DNA of 64,000 nucleotides from Flammeovirgaceae bacterium UBA2366 (GTDB lineage: Bacteria; Bacteroidota; Bacteroidia; Cytophagales; Cyclobacteriaceae): contig DDTK01000009.1 in the NCBI GenBank assembly GCA_002344065.1, positions 1-64,000 of the forward strand, written 5' to 3'. The position numbers and the translations under genes were made by a program. The notes beneath the pieces were generated by a model. It saw nothing but the letters and a program-made list of their open reading frames with translations, had not been told where the DNA came from and ran no database searches. Positions 36,145-44,175 of this stretch are shown one piece after another. Position 1 is the first letter of the stretch, and each line of letters starts with the position of its first letter.

Positions 36145-36870
36145 ATGTCAACGAAAGAGAAATCAGATATTCAAGAACTTATCACCACACTTTATCTAAG
36201 GCTAAACGGATATTTAACGACAGGTTTCATTTTTCAGTCATCGGAAGAAAAAATAGCAGGAGAGGTTGACATGGTCGCTGTTAGATTTCCGCTTCATCGT
36301 CAGGATGAAACAGAACACAACACGTCAGAATTCCTTGAGCCTACCAATGATATTGATGTAATTTTGGGAGAAGTCAAAAGCAATGGAATGAGACTTCAGT
36401 TTAACAATTCAATCAGAAGCAAGCAGAACATTGAAAAACTCTTGAAGTGGGTCGGGCTTTTCGATGATGACACTCTTAGCAAATTGGCTGATGAAATAGT
36501 TAACCTGGTTGTACCAAAACAGAATTCTAACCGCAAAAACCTCCTGGCGACATCAACTTTGACTTCATTCGGACAAGTAAGAATTCGACCGATTTTATTC
36601 AGTCCGGAAAGGGTTGATCTTAACAACGCTGATAAGTTTGTAAACTGGAAAGAAATAAACGACTTCATCTGGACATGCTTGTGTCCACCAGAGAAAAGGA
36701 TGGAATGCGGAACACGGTATGACTTCAATGCATGGGGACACGGGCTAAATGAAATTGTTAAATTTTATAAGACTCGTCAAAAAACCAATCAGAAACCAGA
36801 ATCGATTTACGAGATCTACTCGGTATTTGAAAAACATCTTGCCGCAAAGAATGTTGAGGCGAAAGATTGA
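36145..36870 (+). CDS. PD-(D/E)XK nuclease-like protein
   Basis: 241 residues. The first 80 resemble a restriction-endonuclease core: a helix, then IAGEVDMVAVRF (E40, D42), and DVILGEVKSN (D71, E76, K78) giving the D...ExK pattern. The second half is unrecognised, ending with helices. No partner is on its own strand; it is divergent from the UvrD-like helicase, 114 nt away. Both may belong to one defence module. Active-site assignment is by motif only. Confidence 0.65.
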   Translation: MSTKEKSDIQELITTLYLRLNGYLTTGFIFQSSEEKIAGEVDMVAVRFPLHRQDETEHNTSEFLEPTNDIDVILGEVKSNGMRLQFNNSIRSKQNIEKLLKWVGLFDDDTLSKLADEIVNLVVPKQNSNRKNLLATSTLTSFGQVRIRPILFSPERVDLNNADKFVNWKEINDFIWTCLCPPEKRMECGTRYDFNAWGHGLNEIVKFYKTRQKTNQKPESIYEIYSVFEKHLAAKNVEAKD

Positions 36871-36900
36871 GTCAAATTATGAAACATCTCTATTAATCAA

Positions 36901-37410
36901 TCACTTCGACCACGCCCTTACTCTTTTCTCCACCTCCTTGATCATATCCGCATTGCCCTTGTAGATCATATTACCAAATACTAGCTTTTGCAGTTTCGCG
37001 ATCGCATCCGGTTTGGTTAGCAATCCTTGTGCTACCAGTTGATCAAACACCCAAATCATTCCATGATAATGTATGGCTTTCTTTTTAGCATAGTTCCGAA
37101 CCGGCTTGTCGCTGCTTAGCACAATGGCATTTAGCTTATGCGCCATATAGATAACTGAGCAATCTTCTGGAGAGAGTGATGCCGGAAAATCTGCTTCCAG
37201 AATTTCTTGCTGTTCTTCACTTGAAAGAATGTGAATGATTAGCTTTTCTGATTGTTGATAGGCCTGCAGAATTTGCTGCTGATTGGGGTACAGCTCATTG
37301 AATACATCCACCGTTGTATGAATCTCCAACTCAAGACCAAAAAACTTGGCGGTGAGTTGGAGATCAATAACATCGATGAATATACAGGCATCGGTTACAA
37401 CAATCCGCAT
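36901..37410 (-). CDS. PIN-domain ribonuclease toxin-like protein
   Basis: 169 residues with PIN-type acidic residues: D7 in VVTDACIFID, an early NELYP glutamate, D in SPEDCSVIYMA, and D in VLSSDKPVRNYA. PIN proteins cut RNA in a metal-dependent way and are frequent toxins. The start overlaps the stop of the HTH/IrrE gene by one base (TGATG), so the pair is translationally coupled and likely forms a toxin-antitoxin unit. Confidence 0.82.
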   Translation of the reverse strand: MRIVVTDACIFIDVIDLQLTAKFFGLELEIHTTVDVFNELYPNQQQILQAYQQSEKLIIHILSSEEQQEILEADFPASLSPEDCSVIYMAHKLNAIVLSSDKPVRNYAKKKAIHYHGMIWVFDQLVAQGLLTKPDAIAKLQKLVFGNMIYKGNADMIKEVEKRVRAWSK

Positions 37411-38465
37411 CAGGCGATCATGAGATTTTTTTCGCGAAACTCGGCAAGCTTCTGGTTGTTCAGGGAAGCAGCCTTACTCATAGAAATCAACTCTTCACCC
37501 AGCGCCCGGAACAGCAACTGATTGAACCTCCTGGATTCTTCTTGCCCTTCATATAAAAAAGGCTCCTCAATCTTGAATCCGGATTGATTGATGAAGAACA
37601 TGAACTGTTTGAAATAACTCAGGGTAATGATACCCAAGTCCTTCATACGGTATGCGATGGCTTGAATCGAGATGCCATACTGTTTCTTGATTGCGCCCAA
37701 TTCCGGCAATAATAACTTTGTGCGCGAATTACCAACTTCCTTCCTGAGGGTATCTTCCGGTAGCAGCATAGCCCCCGCGAAGTAGTTGCAGAATTTCTCT
37801 TTCTGTTTTTCGGTATACTCGTCAAGCTCCAGAACCAGGTGAGCCAATTCGTGCAGGGCGGTGAATCGTTTACGGTCAAGTGATTTGATATTGCTGTTAT
37901 TCAATACAATCACCGGAATGGTTCCGTCATTTGCCCATGCCGAAAGTCCATCAAAAGTATCGGCTGATTCAATCTCAATAACTTTTATCTTATTGTCTTC
38001 CAACAGCTCGATTAGATTAAAGATCGGATCATTGCCCAGTTTCCAGGCTTTCCGAAGATCACTGGCTACCTTCTCAACATCCTCATTGGACTTAATCGGT
38101 CGGTCTTTGAAATTCAGTGAAAAATCAGTCGAAATATTCAGAATCTTTTCCAATTCAAGATAACGTTCCAATTTATCTTTTGCCCGCTCCTCTAATCCCT
38201 TTCTGTCCTTTACCGGAAAGCTTTGGCGCTTCCGGAAAGATATTTCGCCCATTTTCACCTCGGTCTTGCGGTAAAAATAATCGGGGCGTACGCCTAAGGC
38301 ATCGCACAATAATCCCAGCATCTCACTATCGGGCATAAACTCACCTTTTTCATATTTATGAAGCGCTTGCCGGGTCACGCGGTTCTGCAGTTTGTCTGCC
38401 AAGTCCTGTAGCGAAAGTCCGGCCATTACACGGGCCGACTTTAGCCGATCAGCAAATTGTTCCAT
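37410..38465 (-). CDS. XRE HTH regulator fused to ImmA/IrrE metallopeptidase domain
   Basis: 351 residues from ATG 38465 (a GTG at 38483 is less likely because of the operator upstream). N-terminal XRE HTH (LKSARVMAGLSLQDLADKL...) is followed after about 150 residues by an ImmA/IrrE peptidase with HELAH in FTALHELAHLVLELDEY and the later FAGAMLLPEDTL block. Such fusions act as antitoxins or stress-responsive repressors. It is coupled to the downstream PIN gene. A perfect inverted repeat 24 nt upstream of the ATG is the probable autoregulatory operator. Confidence 0.86.
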   Translation of the reverse strand: MEQFADRLKSARVMAGLSLQDLADKLQNRVTRQALHKYEKGEFMPDSEMLGLLCDALGVRPDYFYRKTEVKMGEISFRKRQSFPVKDRKGLEERAKDKLERYLELEKILNISTDFSLNFKDRPIKSNEDVEKVASDLRKAWKLGNDPIFNLIELLEDNKIKVIEIESADTFDGLSAWANDGTIPVIVLNNSNIKSLDRKRFTALHELAHLVLELDEYTEKQKEKFCNYFAGAMLLPEDTLRKEVGNSRTKLLLPELGAIKKQYGISIQAIAYRMKDLGIITLSYFKQFMFFINQSGFKIEEPFLYEGQEESRRFNQLLFRALGEELISMSKAASLNNQKLAEFREKNLMIA

Positions 38466-38488
38466 AATTGATTGGTTTAGCACTTGTT

Positions 38489-38503
38489 CTGTTCATAGAA
38501 CAG
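38489..38503. promoter_or_regulatory. Candidate operator of the HTH-IrrE/PIN pair
   Basis: CTGTTC-ATA-GAACAG is a perfect 6-3-6 inverted repeat 24 nt upstream of ATG 38465. Size and symmetry fit an XRE-family dimer site. Confidence 0.65.
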
Positions 38504-38904
38504 GCCTGGAGGTTAATTGGTTTACAAAATTAATATAATTAAGTTGTTTTGTCAATTTTATCTGTTAATCTGTCATAAGCCCTGACAAGTGGCAGATTTA
38601 GACTATTAATAATCACTTTTTAGCAGGTATAAGGGGTATTTGTGACAAAATGGCTTCAAAATTTTAGTTTACGGGAACTGGCAAGCGGCTTGCAGTGTTA
38701 GACCAATTATGTAAAATAAAATAGGGGTATTGCGAGTACCCCTATTTGACAAAACTTGTATTTGAGAATTGGCATCCCCAACCGGGATGACCGCGTTTTG
38801 TTTTGCAAATGTAGCCTCCGGCTGCTGATTTCAAAGCCTTTCGCCTACCTATCTCCGGTTTCTGGTTGCTTGAATTATTGTTTAACAACTAAACCATTGA
38901 AACC
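38504..38904. other. Non-coding gap with strong hairpin
   Basis: No gene is seen. It holds the promoter side of the HTH-IrrE gene (AT-rich, 38520-38575) and a perfect 11-bp stem AAATAGGGGTA/TACCCCTATTT with a 7-nt loop at 38719-38747. No T run of four or more follows, so this may be a regulatory structure upstream of the Pycsar operon rather than a terminator. Confidence 0.6.
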
Positions 38905-39324
38905 ATGGCGAAAGATTTACACAATCTCAGGAGAATTTACGATCGTACCGATGGCAGGTGTCACCTCTGCCATTGCAAACTCAGCTTCAAAAATCACGGT
39001 ATGCGTGGTATGCGCGGGGCATGGCACATTGAACATTCCAAAGCCCGTGCAAATGGGGGTACAGATCATGGCAATAACCTGCTTCCGGCCTGTATCGACT
39101 GCAACCTCAACAAAGGTGTACTAAAGAGTCGCGCTGTACGCAAACAATACGGAACAACACGTGCCCCCTACAGCAAGTCAAGGAAGGAAAAGATTCGTGA
39201 GAACAACACTACCGCGGGGGCTGTGATTGGCGGAATCATTGGTGCTGTTGGCGGCCCCGTTGGATTTTTTGTATGCGCCACGATTGGCGCGATTATCGGC
39301 AATGAAACTTCACCCCGTGTTTGA
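38905..39324 (+). CDS. HNH endonuclease with C-terminal glycine-zipper membrane segment
   Basis: 139 residues. The N-terminal 80 form an HNH zinc nuclease: CHLC (C19, C22), WHIEH (H44), GGTDHGNNLLPACIDCNLNKG (N58, C63, C66). After a basic linker, residues 103-133 form a Gly-rich hydrophobic zipper (AGAVIGGIIGAVGG... CATIGAIIGN) able to insert in a membrane. The start ATG at 38905 fits the domain. It lies 2 nt upstream of the PycTM gene in a four-gene operon, so it may be a second effector. HNH activity is strongly indicated; membrane insertion is inferred. Confidence 0.8.
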   Translation: MAKDLHNLRRIYDRTDGRCHLCHCKLSFKNHGMRGMRGAWHIEHSKARANGGTDHGNNLLPACIDCNLNKGVLKSRAVRKQYGTTRAPYSKSRKEKIRENNTTAGAVIGGIIGAVGGPVGFFVCATIGAIIGNETSPRV

Positions 39325-39326
39325 TT

Positions 39327-39824
39327 ATGGAAACGCATGAGCATTTAAAATTCTGTATTGAAAGATTCGATCACTACTATGACAGTGTTAACAACAAAAG
39401 TGCGTTGTTCCTAGCTGTCAATACATTCATAGTTGGAGGCCTTATGGCGATTTATCCAAGCATTCAGACAGCATTTGATTGTGGATTTTGGATAAATGGA
39501 AACTTCACTGCTATTGTTTTCTTGGGGCTTATTTCAATTCTATTCACATTAAGTGCAGGAATACCCTTTTTAGCAAAGCCAAGTAAGTCTCACTTGTACT
39601 TTGAGTCAATAGCCCGATTTTCTTTGGCGGATTTCAAGGCTTCCGTTTCAGCGTTGAATGCGCAAGAGTTGCAGAATGACTATACAGAGCAAATTCATCA
39701 GCTATCAATCGGGCTCCGGAACAAATTCAGAAGACTTCGGTGGGCAGGCTACTTGATCTTTTTAGAGTTTATTCTATCAATCCCCTTTATCATCCTACTA
39801 ATGAATAACATAAAATCAATATGA
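39327..39824 (+). CDS. pycTM: Pycsar transmembrane effector (PycTM-like)
   Basis: 165 residues from ATG 39327 (a TTG 6 nt earlier is possible). The N-terminal helix HLKFCIERFDHYYDSVNNKSALFLAVN leads into membrane helices near residues 28-45 and 55-78, and a third hydrophobic helix lies at 145-160. This is the layout of PycTM effectors, which on binding cyclic UMP or CMP disrupt the inner membrane and stop the cell during phage infection. Its stop overlaps the cyclase start (ATGA), giving strict co-translation. Confidence 0.82.
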   Translation: METHEHLKFCIERFDHYYDSVNNKSALFLAVNTFIVGGLMAIYPSIQTAFDCGFWINGNFTAIVFLGLISILFTLSAGIPFLAKPSKSHLYFESIARFSLADFKASVSALNAQELQNDYTEQIHQLSIGLRNKFRRLRWAGYLIFLEFILSIPFIILLMNNIKSI

Positions 39825-40903
39825 ATATTTACGACAATTATTTATCCACGATCCGCGAGGCGATTGATCGTGACAAAAAAAGTAAATCCTTCAGCAAAGG
39901 ATTATCTGGATTTGAACGACCTCTCACAGAAGGAGTTGATACGCGTGCTTTTTTCGACAAGAAAATTGACATGACACCACTACCCAGTTTTCTTAATCTG
40001 GTAAACACGGCAGGTTTGAAGGCAAATGTTAATCAGAAGCTAGGAGAGCACCCTGATTTCAAGCACCTGAAAGAAACGAATCAAACGGAGAAGCACTACA
40101 TCGTGTCCGTGTTCATCGATATCAAAGGCTCTACCAACCTCTTCCGGGAGTATGACCTCGAAACGATTACCGTCATTACCAATACTATTCAGCGTGCGGC
40201 CATCCACACTTGTGTAGCATTAGGCGGGTATATACACAGGCTACAGGGGGATGGAGTTTTCGTTTATTTCGGAGGGAAGGGCGTAGACAAGAAGGATGCA
40301 AATATTAAGGCGATAACCGCAACCAGTATGTTCTCTTACTTTGTGAAAAATGATTTAAAAAAAATATTTGACCAGGATGGGATTGAGGATATATCGACCC
40401 GCATTGGAATAGATTTCGGAGACGATGAGAACGTAATTTGGGCCAAAGCAGGTATTGGTGATTGTAGTGAGATTACTACATATAGTTTGCACACCAACCT
40501 CGCTAGCAAAATGCAGGGTCACGCCAAATCAAACGGTATAGTCGTTGGTGAGTACGTTAAGAGTAAGACACAACTCAGCGAAGAGCTTTTTAGCCTTGTT
40601 ACTGACTCTTATGGTAATGTAATCAAACGCTATATTTTTGAAAATCGAAAGAGCGGCTTCCTTTATACTCAATATGAATTCAATTGGCTGAAATACCTAA
40701 AGAGTTTGCCATACTTGCGAGAAGACGTTGACGGGCTTGTTCCAGTTTCTAAGGACGATGCTGAACGAGAACGCTTGAATAGACTTCGTCAGACTGCCGG
40801 AATTATCACGGGCGGAAATGCATTCACTGATTCGGAGGGAAACATTTCTTCTAGTAGTGTTGGTGTAAAAAATCAGCCACACCGCTTCCACTATGAGGGC
40901 TAA
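39821..40903 (+). CDS. pycC: Pyrimidine nucleotidyl cyclase of a Pycsar system (PycC-like)
   Basis: 360 residues with a class III adenylate/guanylate cyclase-like core from about 93 to 250: metal-binding Asp in VSVFIDIKGSTNLF (D100), second Asp in HRLQGDGVFVYFGG (D144), and the late catalytic segment TYSLHTNLASKMQ (N226, K230). PycC enzymes make cCMP or cUMP after phage infection to activate the membrane effector. The neighbouring PycTM gene and ATGA overlap support this over an ordinary cAMP cyclase. Which pyrimidine is used cannot be read from sequence. Confidence 0.85.
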   Translation: MNIYDNYLSTIREAIDRDKKSKSFSKGLSGFERPLTEGVDTRAFFDKKIDMTPLPSFLNLVNTAGLKANVNQKLGEHPDFKHLKETNQTEKHYIVSVFIDIKGSTNLFREYDLETITVITNTIQRAAIHTCVALGGYIHRLQGDGVFVYFGGKGVDKKDANIKAITATSMFSYFVKNDLKKIFDQDGIEDISTRIGIDFGDDENVIWAKAGIGDCSEITTYSLHTNLASKMQGHAKSNGIVVGEYVKSKTQLSEELFSLVTDSYGNVIKRYIFENRKSGFLYTQYEFNWLKYLKSLPYLREDVDGLVPVSKDDAERERLNRLRQTAGIITGGNAFTDSEGNISSSSVGVKNQPHRFHYEG

Positions 40904-41360
40904 GGTTTTTCCCAAAGGAAAGCACTATCAATCAAAAAAGTATGCTTTTCTCTATCACCAGAAGTTACTGATTGAACAGACATTTAGCTATTTAAAATGT
41001 GATATAAAAAATAATGTTCTCGTTTGCATAGGGTGGCTGCAACCACAAGACTGTAAAGATCGATACAAGGTAAAGATTGAGTATGTGGTGGGCTACGAGC
41101 CGAAGACAACAATACTTAAACCATTCATTCTCCCAAGCAAGCACATTCATATGTACAAAGATCACAGCGTATGCTTGCACTATCCTCCGGACATGCGTTG
41201 GAATGAAAAGATCAAAATTTGTGAATACACCATTCCTTGGGTTAGTGAATGGATTATTTTCTATGAAATTTACCAAATTACAGGTAAATGGGAAGGCAGG
41301 GAGTCACCTGTACATATTCGCGAGTGCGACAAAAACATAGGCGTTGATATCAATGATTAA
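40893..41360 (+). CDS. Stand-alone E2-like protein of the Pycsar operon
   Basis: 155 residues. It resembles the E2-only proteins of short type II CBASS operons: a beta-rich N-terminus, then HIHMYKDHSVCLHYPPDMRW with the candidate thioester Cys C94, the TIPWVSEWIIFYEIYQITGKWEG block (split here: IPWVSEW 114-120, GKWEG 131-135) and a final PVH. Such proteins prime cyclic-nucleotide synthases by a ubiquitin-like transfer. The gene overlaps the cyclase gene by 11 nt, indicating coupled translation. No E1 is encoded nearby in this operon; one is in the Bil-like operon 30 kb away. The family call is by motif recall only. Confidence 0.65.
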   Translation: MRAKVFPKGKHYQSKKYAFLYHQKLLIEQTFSYLKCDIKNNVLVCIGWLQPQDCKDRYKVKIEYVVGYEPKTTILKPFILPSKHIHMYKDHSVCLHYPPDMRWNEKIKICEYTIPWVSEWIIFYEIYQITGKWEGRESPVHIRECDKNIGVDIND

Positions 41361-41618
41361 ATAACTTTTAAGAGTTTGTTCACCCCTATCATTAATTGTA
41401 ATAGTCTGAATGGAGTGACTCATTTCTGAGACATTACTTAGCTTTTGCTTCAACTATTTGTTATTCATCAGTGACTTACACTTACTCTTTTATTCAAAAA
41501 AAATCGGAACGTAGCAAACCCAAAAATCATAAGCCGTAGCAGGTGCCCATTCCGAGCCACACTATTGTTACTTTTCCATTTTAGTAACAACGCCAACTCT
41601 CAACTCCCGCCTGGCTGT

Positions 41619-41642
41619 ACGTTACAAAACCGCGTCACTTAA
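41619..41642 (+). repeat. Copy 1 of a 24-25-bp direct repeat
   Basis: ACGTTACAAAACCGCGTCAC continues TTAA. Apart from one two-base (TT) gap, it matches copy 2 (41825-41849) at all but two positions and lies 206 nt upstream of it. Confidence 0.7.
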
Positions 41643-41824
41643 CCTGCAATCTAACATCCACCTATATAGACTATATTTCATATCCGTTTAAGGACTCAGG
41701 AGGTCACTTTACGGATAAGAATTATAACGTCACTATGCCTTTCTAATATTTTCCACATTTCCCGATAGTGTGGCAAAAATTAGTAAATCAAAAAATGTTG
41801 CAGTTCTTACGTTTGCACAACTAT

Positions 41825-41849
41825 ACGTTTTACAAAATCGCGTCACTTA
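41825..41849 (+). repeat. Copy 2 of the direct repeat
   Basis: ACGTTTTACAAAATCGCGTC continues ACTTA. It shares the core ACAAAAYCGCGTCACTTA with copy 1, suggesting a protein-binding site or recombination site rather than coding sequence. Confidence 0.7.
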
Positions 41850-41987
41850 GTAAATGTAAATAACCCATAGCGCAACATTCAGGGCCGGATACTCCGGAGA
41901 GCATCCGGCTATTCCTCATATGTTTAGGTTAAGGAAAGGCGTCCGGTTCCTGTTTGTTGGCTATCACAAACGTATTGTTCTTCACCC

Positions 41988-42281
41988 ATGACCTCATGCG
42001 AAAAGCCAACCAAACTGATCGACCGGATGCAACGGCTTGTTACGTATCTCAACGAGCGGAACAACCTGATTCTCCATCAGCAGGTAAATCAATTCTTCTA
42101 CATGCAGAAGATTGAAGAGTTGAAAATGCTTTTAAGGCAATTGGAGGAAATCAACAAAAGCCTGGATGCGGTGACCTTGCGTATTCATGAGCACTACAGC
42201 CTGTGCTTTGCGCAATGGAGTAAAGATGCCCGGTGGGTCAACCTGCAACAATTCCCGGAAAGGCCTAAGTCGATACTTTGA
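41988..42281 (+). CDS. Small coiled-coil protein, function unknown
   Basis: 97 residues, helical, with a coiled-coil-like stretch KIEELKMLLRQLEEINKSLD. No family is recognised. It faces the RteC-like gene (convergent, 19 nt apart) and lies downstream of the repeat-bearing non-coding region. Similar short helical proteins are common in Bacteroidota mobile elements. Confidence that it is a gene comes from codon pattern and a clear ATG. Confidence 0.6.
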   Translation: MTSCEKPTKLIDRMQRLVTYLNERNNLILHQQVNQFFYMQKIEELKMLLRQLEEINKSLDAVTLRIHEHYSLCFAQWSKDARWVNLQQFPERPKSIL

Positions 42282-42300
42282 TTGGTAAGTCCAGGGCGAA

Positions 42301-43476
42301 CTATGCCTTATCAATGTACTGGATCATTGTAACCAGCATACTTCGCACGGATTCCTTAGTGCCTGTTTCCACGCTGTAGAATTTGGACCGGAAACTGCCA
42401 TACGATATGGTTTCGGATCGTTTCGTGATTACAAATCGTACCAGAAAATGAAGTACCTGACTGAGGTTATTGTTGAGGATGATTTTTGTCTCCATAAAAA
42501 TGCGTAACAAATAGGCCAGTTGTGATACCGATGCTTCGAACTTGAGTTTAAAGCCAGGAAGGAATGAATCGGGTGACCGGTCTGGAGCGCTGTTGCTTAA
42601 CTGCTGCAATCGCTCCTGGTAATCAATTTCCTCTGTGATATAAATATTCATTTGATCCTTAAGCGCACTTCCATTTTGGTTGTACCGTATCCCGGGCTTC
42701 ACCTGCGACTGATTGATTTTCTTCAACACAAAAGAGAGCTTTTCAATTTTTTCCGCCCGCGTTTCCGATTGATCCAAAAGGGAGGAAATGTAATGTGCAT
42801 GGTAGGTGAGCACTTTCACTGAATTATAGTTCAGGTAATACATGATCTGGCGCAATTCATCATCCCAGTCCTGCACCCCGGATTCCCTTTCCGCCAGTCG
42901 CGACAACTCCTTCTGAACCTCTTTTGCATACATTACCTTCCGGTATGTAATCCCCTGATCGGGTTTACTCTCTACAATCTTCTTGAGAATATGCAGTAAC
43001 AAATCAACCAAACGCTGATCGGTTGCTTTCTGCGCCAAGGCATTTTGTAGTTTTTTGATATTGGCTCGCGCGTCCTTGCGCGCAATGTCAATGTATCCCT
43101 CAGGCGCTTTGGCATCCTGATCAAAATATTTGGTGAAATGACGTTCAATAAATAAAAGGAGTTCCTCCAGGCCCGGATAGAATAGCGCATAGAATTGTTT
43201 TCGATTTTTGTCTTCCGGATTGTCGCTGTTGATGAACAAGGCCGCTTTGTCCATCAGTCGGATCAGGGCTTGTTGATGGTATTGAATGTAGCGTTCCAGG
43301 TGACGCTCGTCTTCGAACGTGAATACCTCGTGAATAAACGTCTGCTTAATTCTTTCGACTTCCTGCCTTACCGCATCTTTGAGCGCATTACTTTGCTTCT
43401 CATCACGGATCGTTTGATCGCCTGACGAAATGAGTTTTTCCAACTCTTGCAATTCATATCTGACTCCCGGATGCAT
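42301..43476 (-). CDS. RteC-like regulatory protein, long form
   Basis: 391 residues, all helical. The C-terminal 70 residues (SQLAYLLRIFMETKIILNNN, then FRSKFYSVETGTKESVR) match the pattern of the RteC domain of the 268-residue protein at 14.3-15.1 kb. The N-terminal 320 residues are a long helical region with no motif. RteC proteins act on excision and transfer genes of Bacteroidota elements. It is 69 nt downstream of an anti-sigma gene and may be the product regulated by that sigma pair in place of the usual TonB receptor. Confidence 0.65.
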   Translation of the reverse strand: MHPGVRYELQELEKLISSGDQTIRDEKQSNALKDAVRQEVERIKQTFIHEVFTFEDERHLERYIQYHQQALIRLMDKAALFINSDNPEDKNRKQFYALFYPGLEELLLFIERHFTKYFDQDAKAPEGYIDIARKDARANIKKLQNALAQKATDQRLVDLLLHILKKIVESKPDQGITYRKVMYAKEVQKELSRLAERESGVQDWDDELRQIMYYLNYNSVKVLTYHAHYISSLLDQSETRAEKIEKLSFVLKKINQSQVKPGIRYNQNGSALKDQMNIYITEEIDYQERLQQLSNSAPDRSPDSFLPGFKLKFEASVSQLAYLLRIFMETKIILNNNLSQVLHFLVRFVITKRSETISYGSFRSKFYSVETGTKESVRSMLVTMIQYIDKA

Positions 43477-43545
43477 GGCCAGCGTAACCGGAATGAACCG
43501 GTATGTTTATTCATATTACGTACAGCATTAAAAAAACTCTTGCTC

Positions 43546-44106
43546 CTATAAATCCAGGCAGGCACTTCCCCGTAAACTGTACTTGCGCTTACCTGACATG
43601 ATGAACTCCAAATTCAGGGCTTGCTCAATCGCTTTTAGTGTCAATTGTTCGTCATCCACCTTATAGAACGTTGCAGTAAGCCGGCACCTTTGTATCCCTG
43701 GATTACTTACGTCAATTTGTATGCTGTAATTTTTTTCAAGTTCCTTTATTATTTCGTTTAGTCCTGTTCGATTAAACTGCATACCATCCGAATCCGAAAA
43801 CCACGTCCACTTGGTGACCAGTACTAATATAAGTATGGCAACGGCCAAGGCTATCGTATATAAAGCATGCTTCAGCCTTGCCTTCGCTTTTAATCGCTGC
43901 ATTACCTGTTGCTTGATTTTTTCGAAACCACGATCATCCACCTGACCGTGATCGGGAGTGGTTTCAGAAAATTCCCAAAGAAGTTTGATGTCTTCAAACT
44001 CTTCTCGATTGGCTTCGCTTTTGGCGATCCAATCGTCTAACTCCTTTTTCTCCGTGGGGTCAGCCTCATTGGCAAGCACCCTGTAAATGAGCGATACTCT
44101 GTCCAT
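43546..44106 (-). CDS. Short anti-sigma factor lacking the FecR domain
   Basis: 186 residues. The N-terminal anti-sigma region (VLANEADPTEKKELDDWIAKSEANREEFE) and one membrane helix (ALYTIALAVAILILVLVTKW) lead directly to a DUF4974-like C-terminal domain (FNRTGLNEIIKELEKNYSIQ... LTLKAIEQALNLEF). The central FecR domain present in the two other FecR proteins of this window is absent. It lies 69 nt downstream of an ECF sigma gene. An internal deletion or a natural short form are both possible. Confidence 0.78.
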   Translation of the reverse strand: MDRVSLIYRVLANEADPTEKKELDDWIAKSEANREEFEDIKLLWEFSETTPDHGQVDDRGFEKIKQQVMQRLKAKARLKHALYTIALAVAILILVLVTKWTWFSDSDGMQFNRTGLNEIIKELEKNYSIQIDVSNPGIQRCRLTATFYKVDDEQLTLKAIEQALNLEFIMSGKRKYSLRGSACLDL

Positions 44107-44175
44107 AGTTGTGGTCTTCTATTTATTTACTCCGAAAACGGATTCGATTTCCTACGTGAGAGGGCAACTAATTTT

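Larger units (their letters stand above)
41361..41987. other. 627-nt non-coding region with a repeated motif
   Basis: No gene is supported on either strand. It carries two copies of an ACGTT(TT)ACAAAAYCGCGTCACTTA motif (41619-41642 and 41825-41849) and an inverted GCCGGAT/ATCCGGC stem near 41893-41918. The region ends with ATG 41988 of a small gene. Confidence 0.65.

Noticed and set aside
39821..40903. Ordinary adenylate cyclase
   Set aside because: The coupled PycTM-like membrane effector and E2-like neighbour favour a defence pyrimidine cyclase, though activity is untested.
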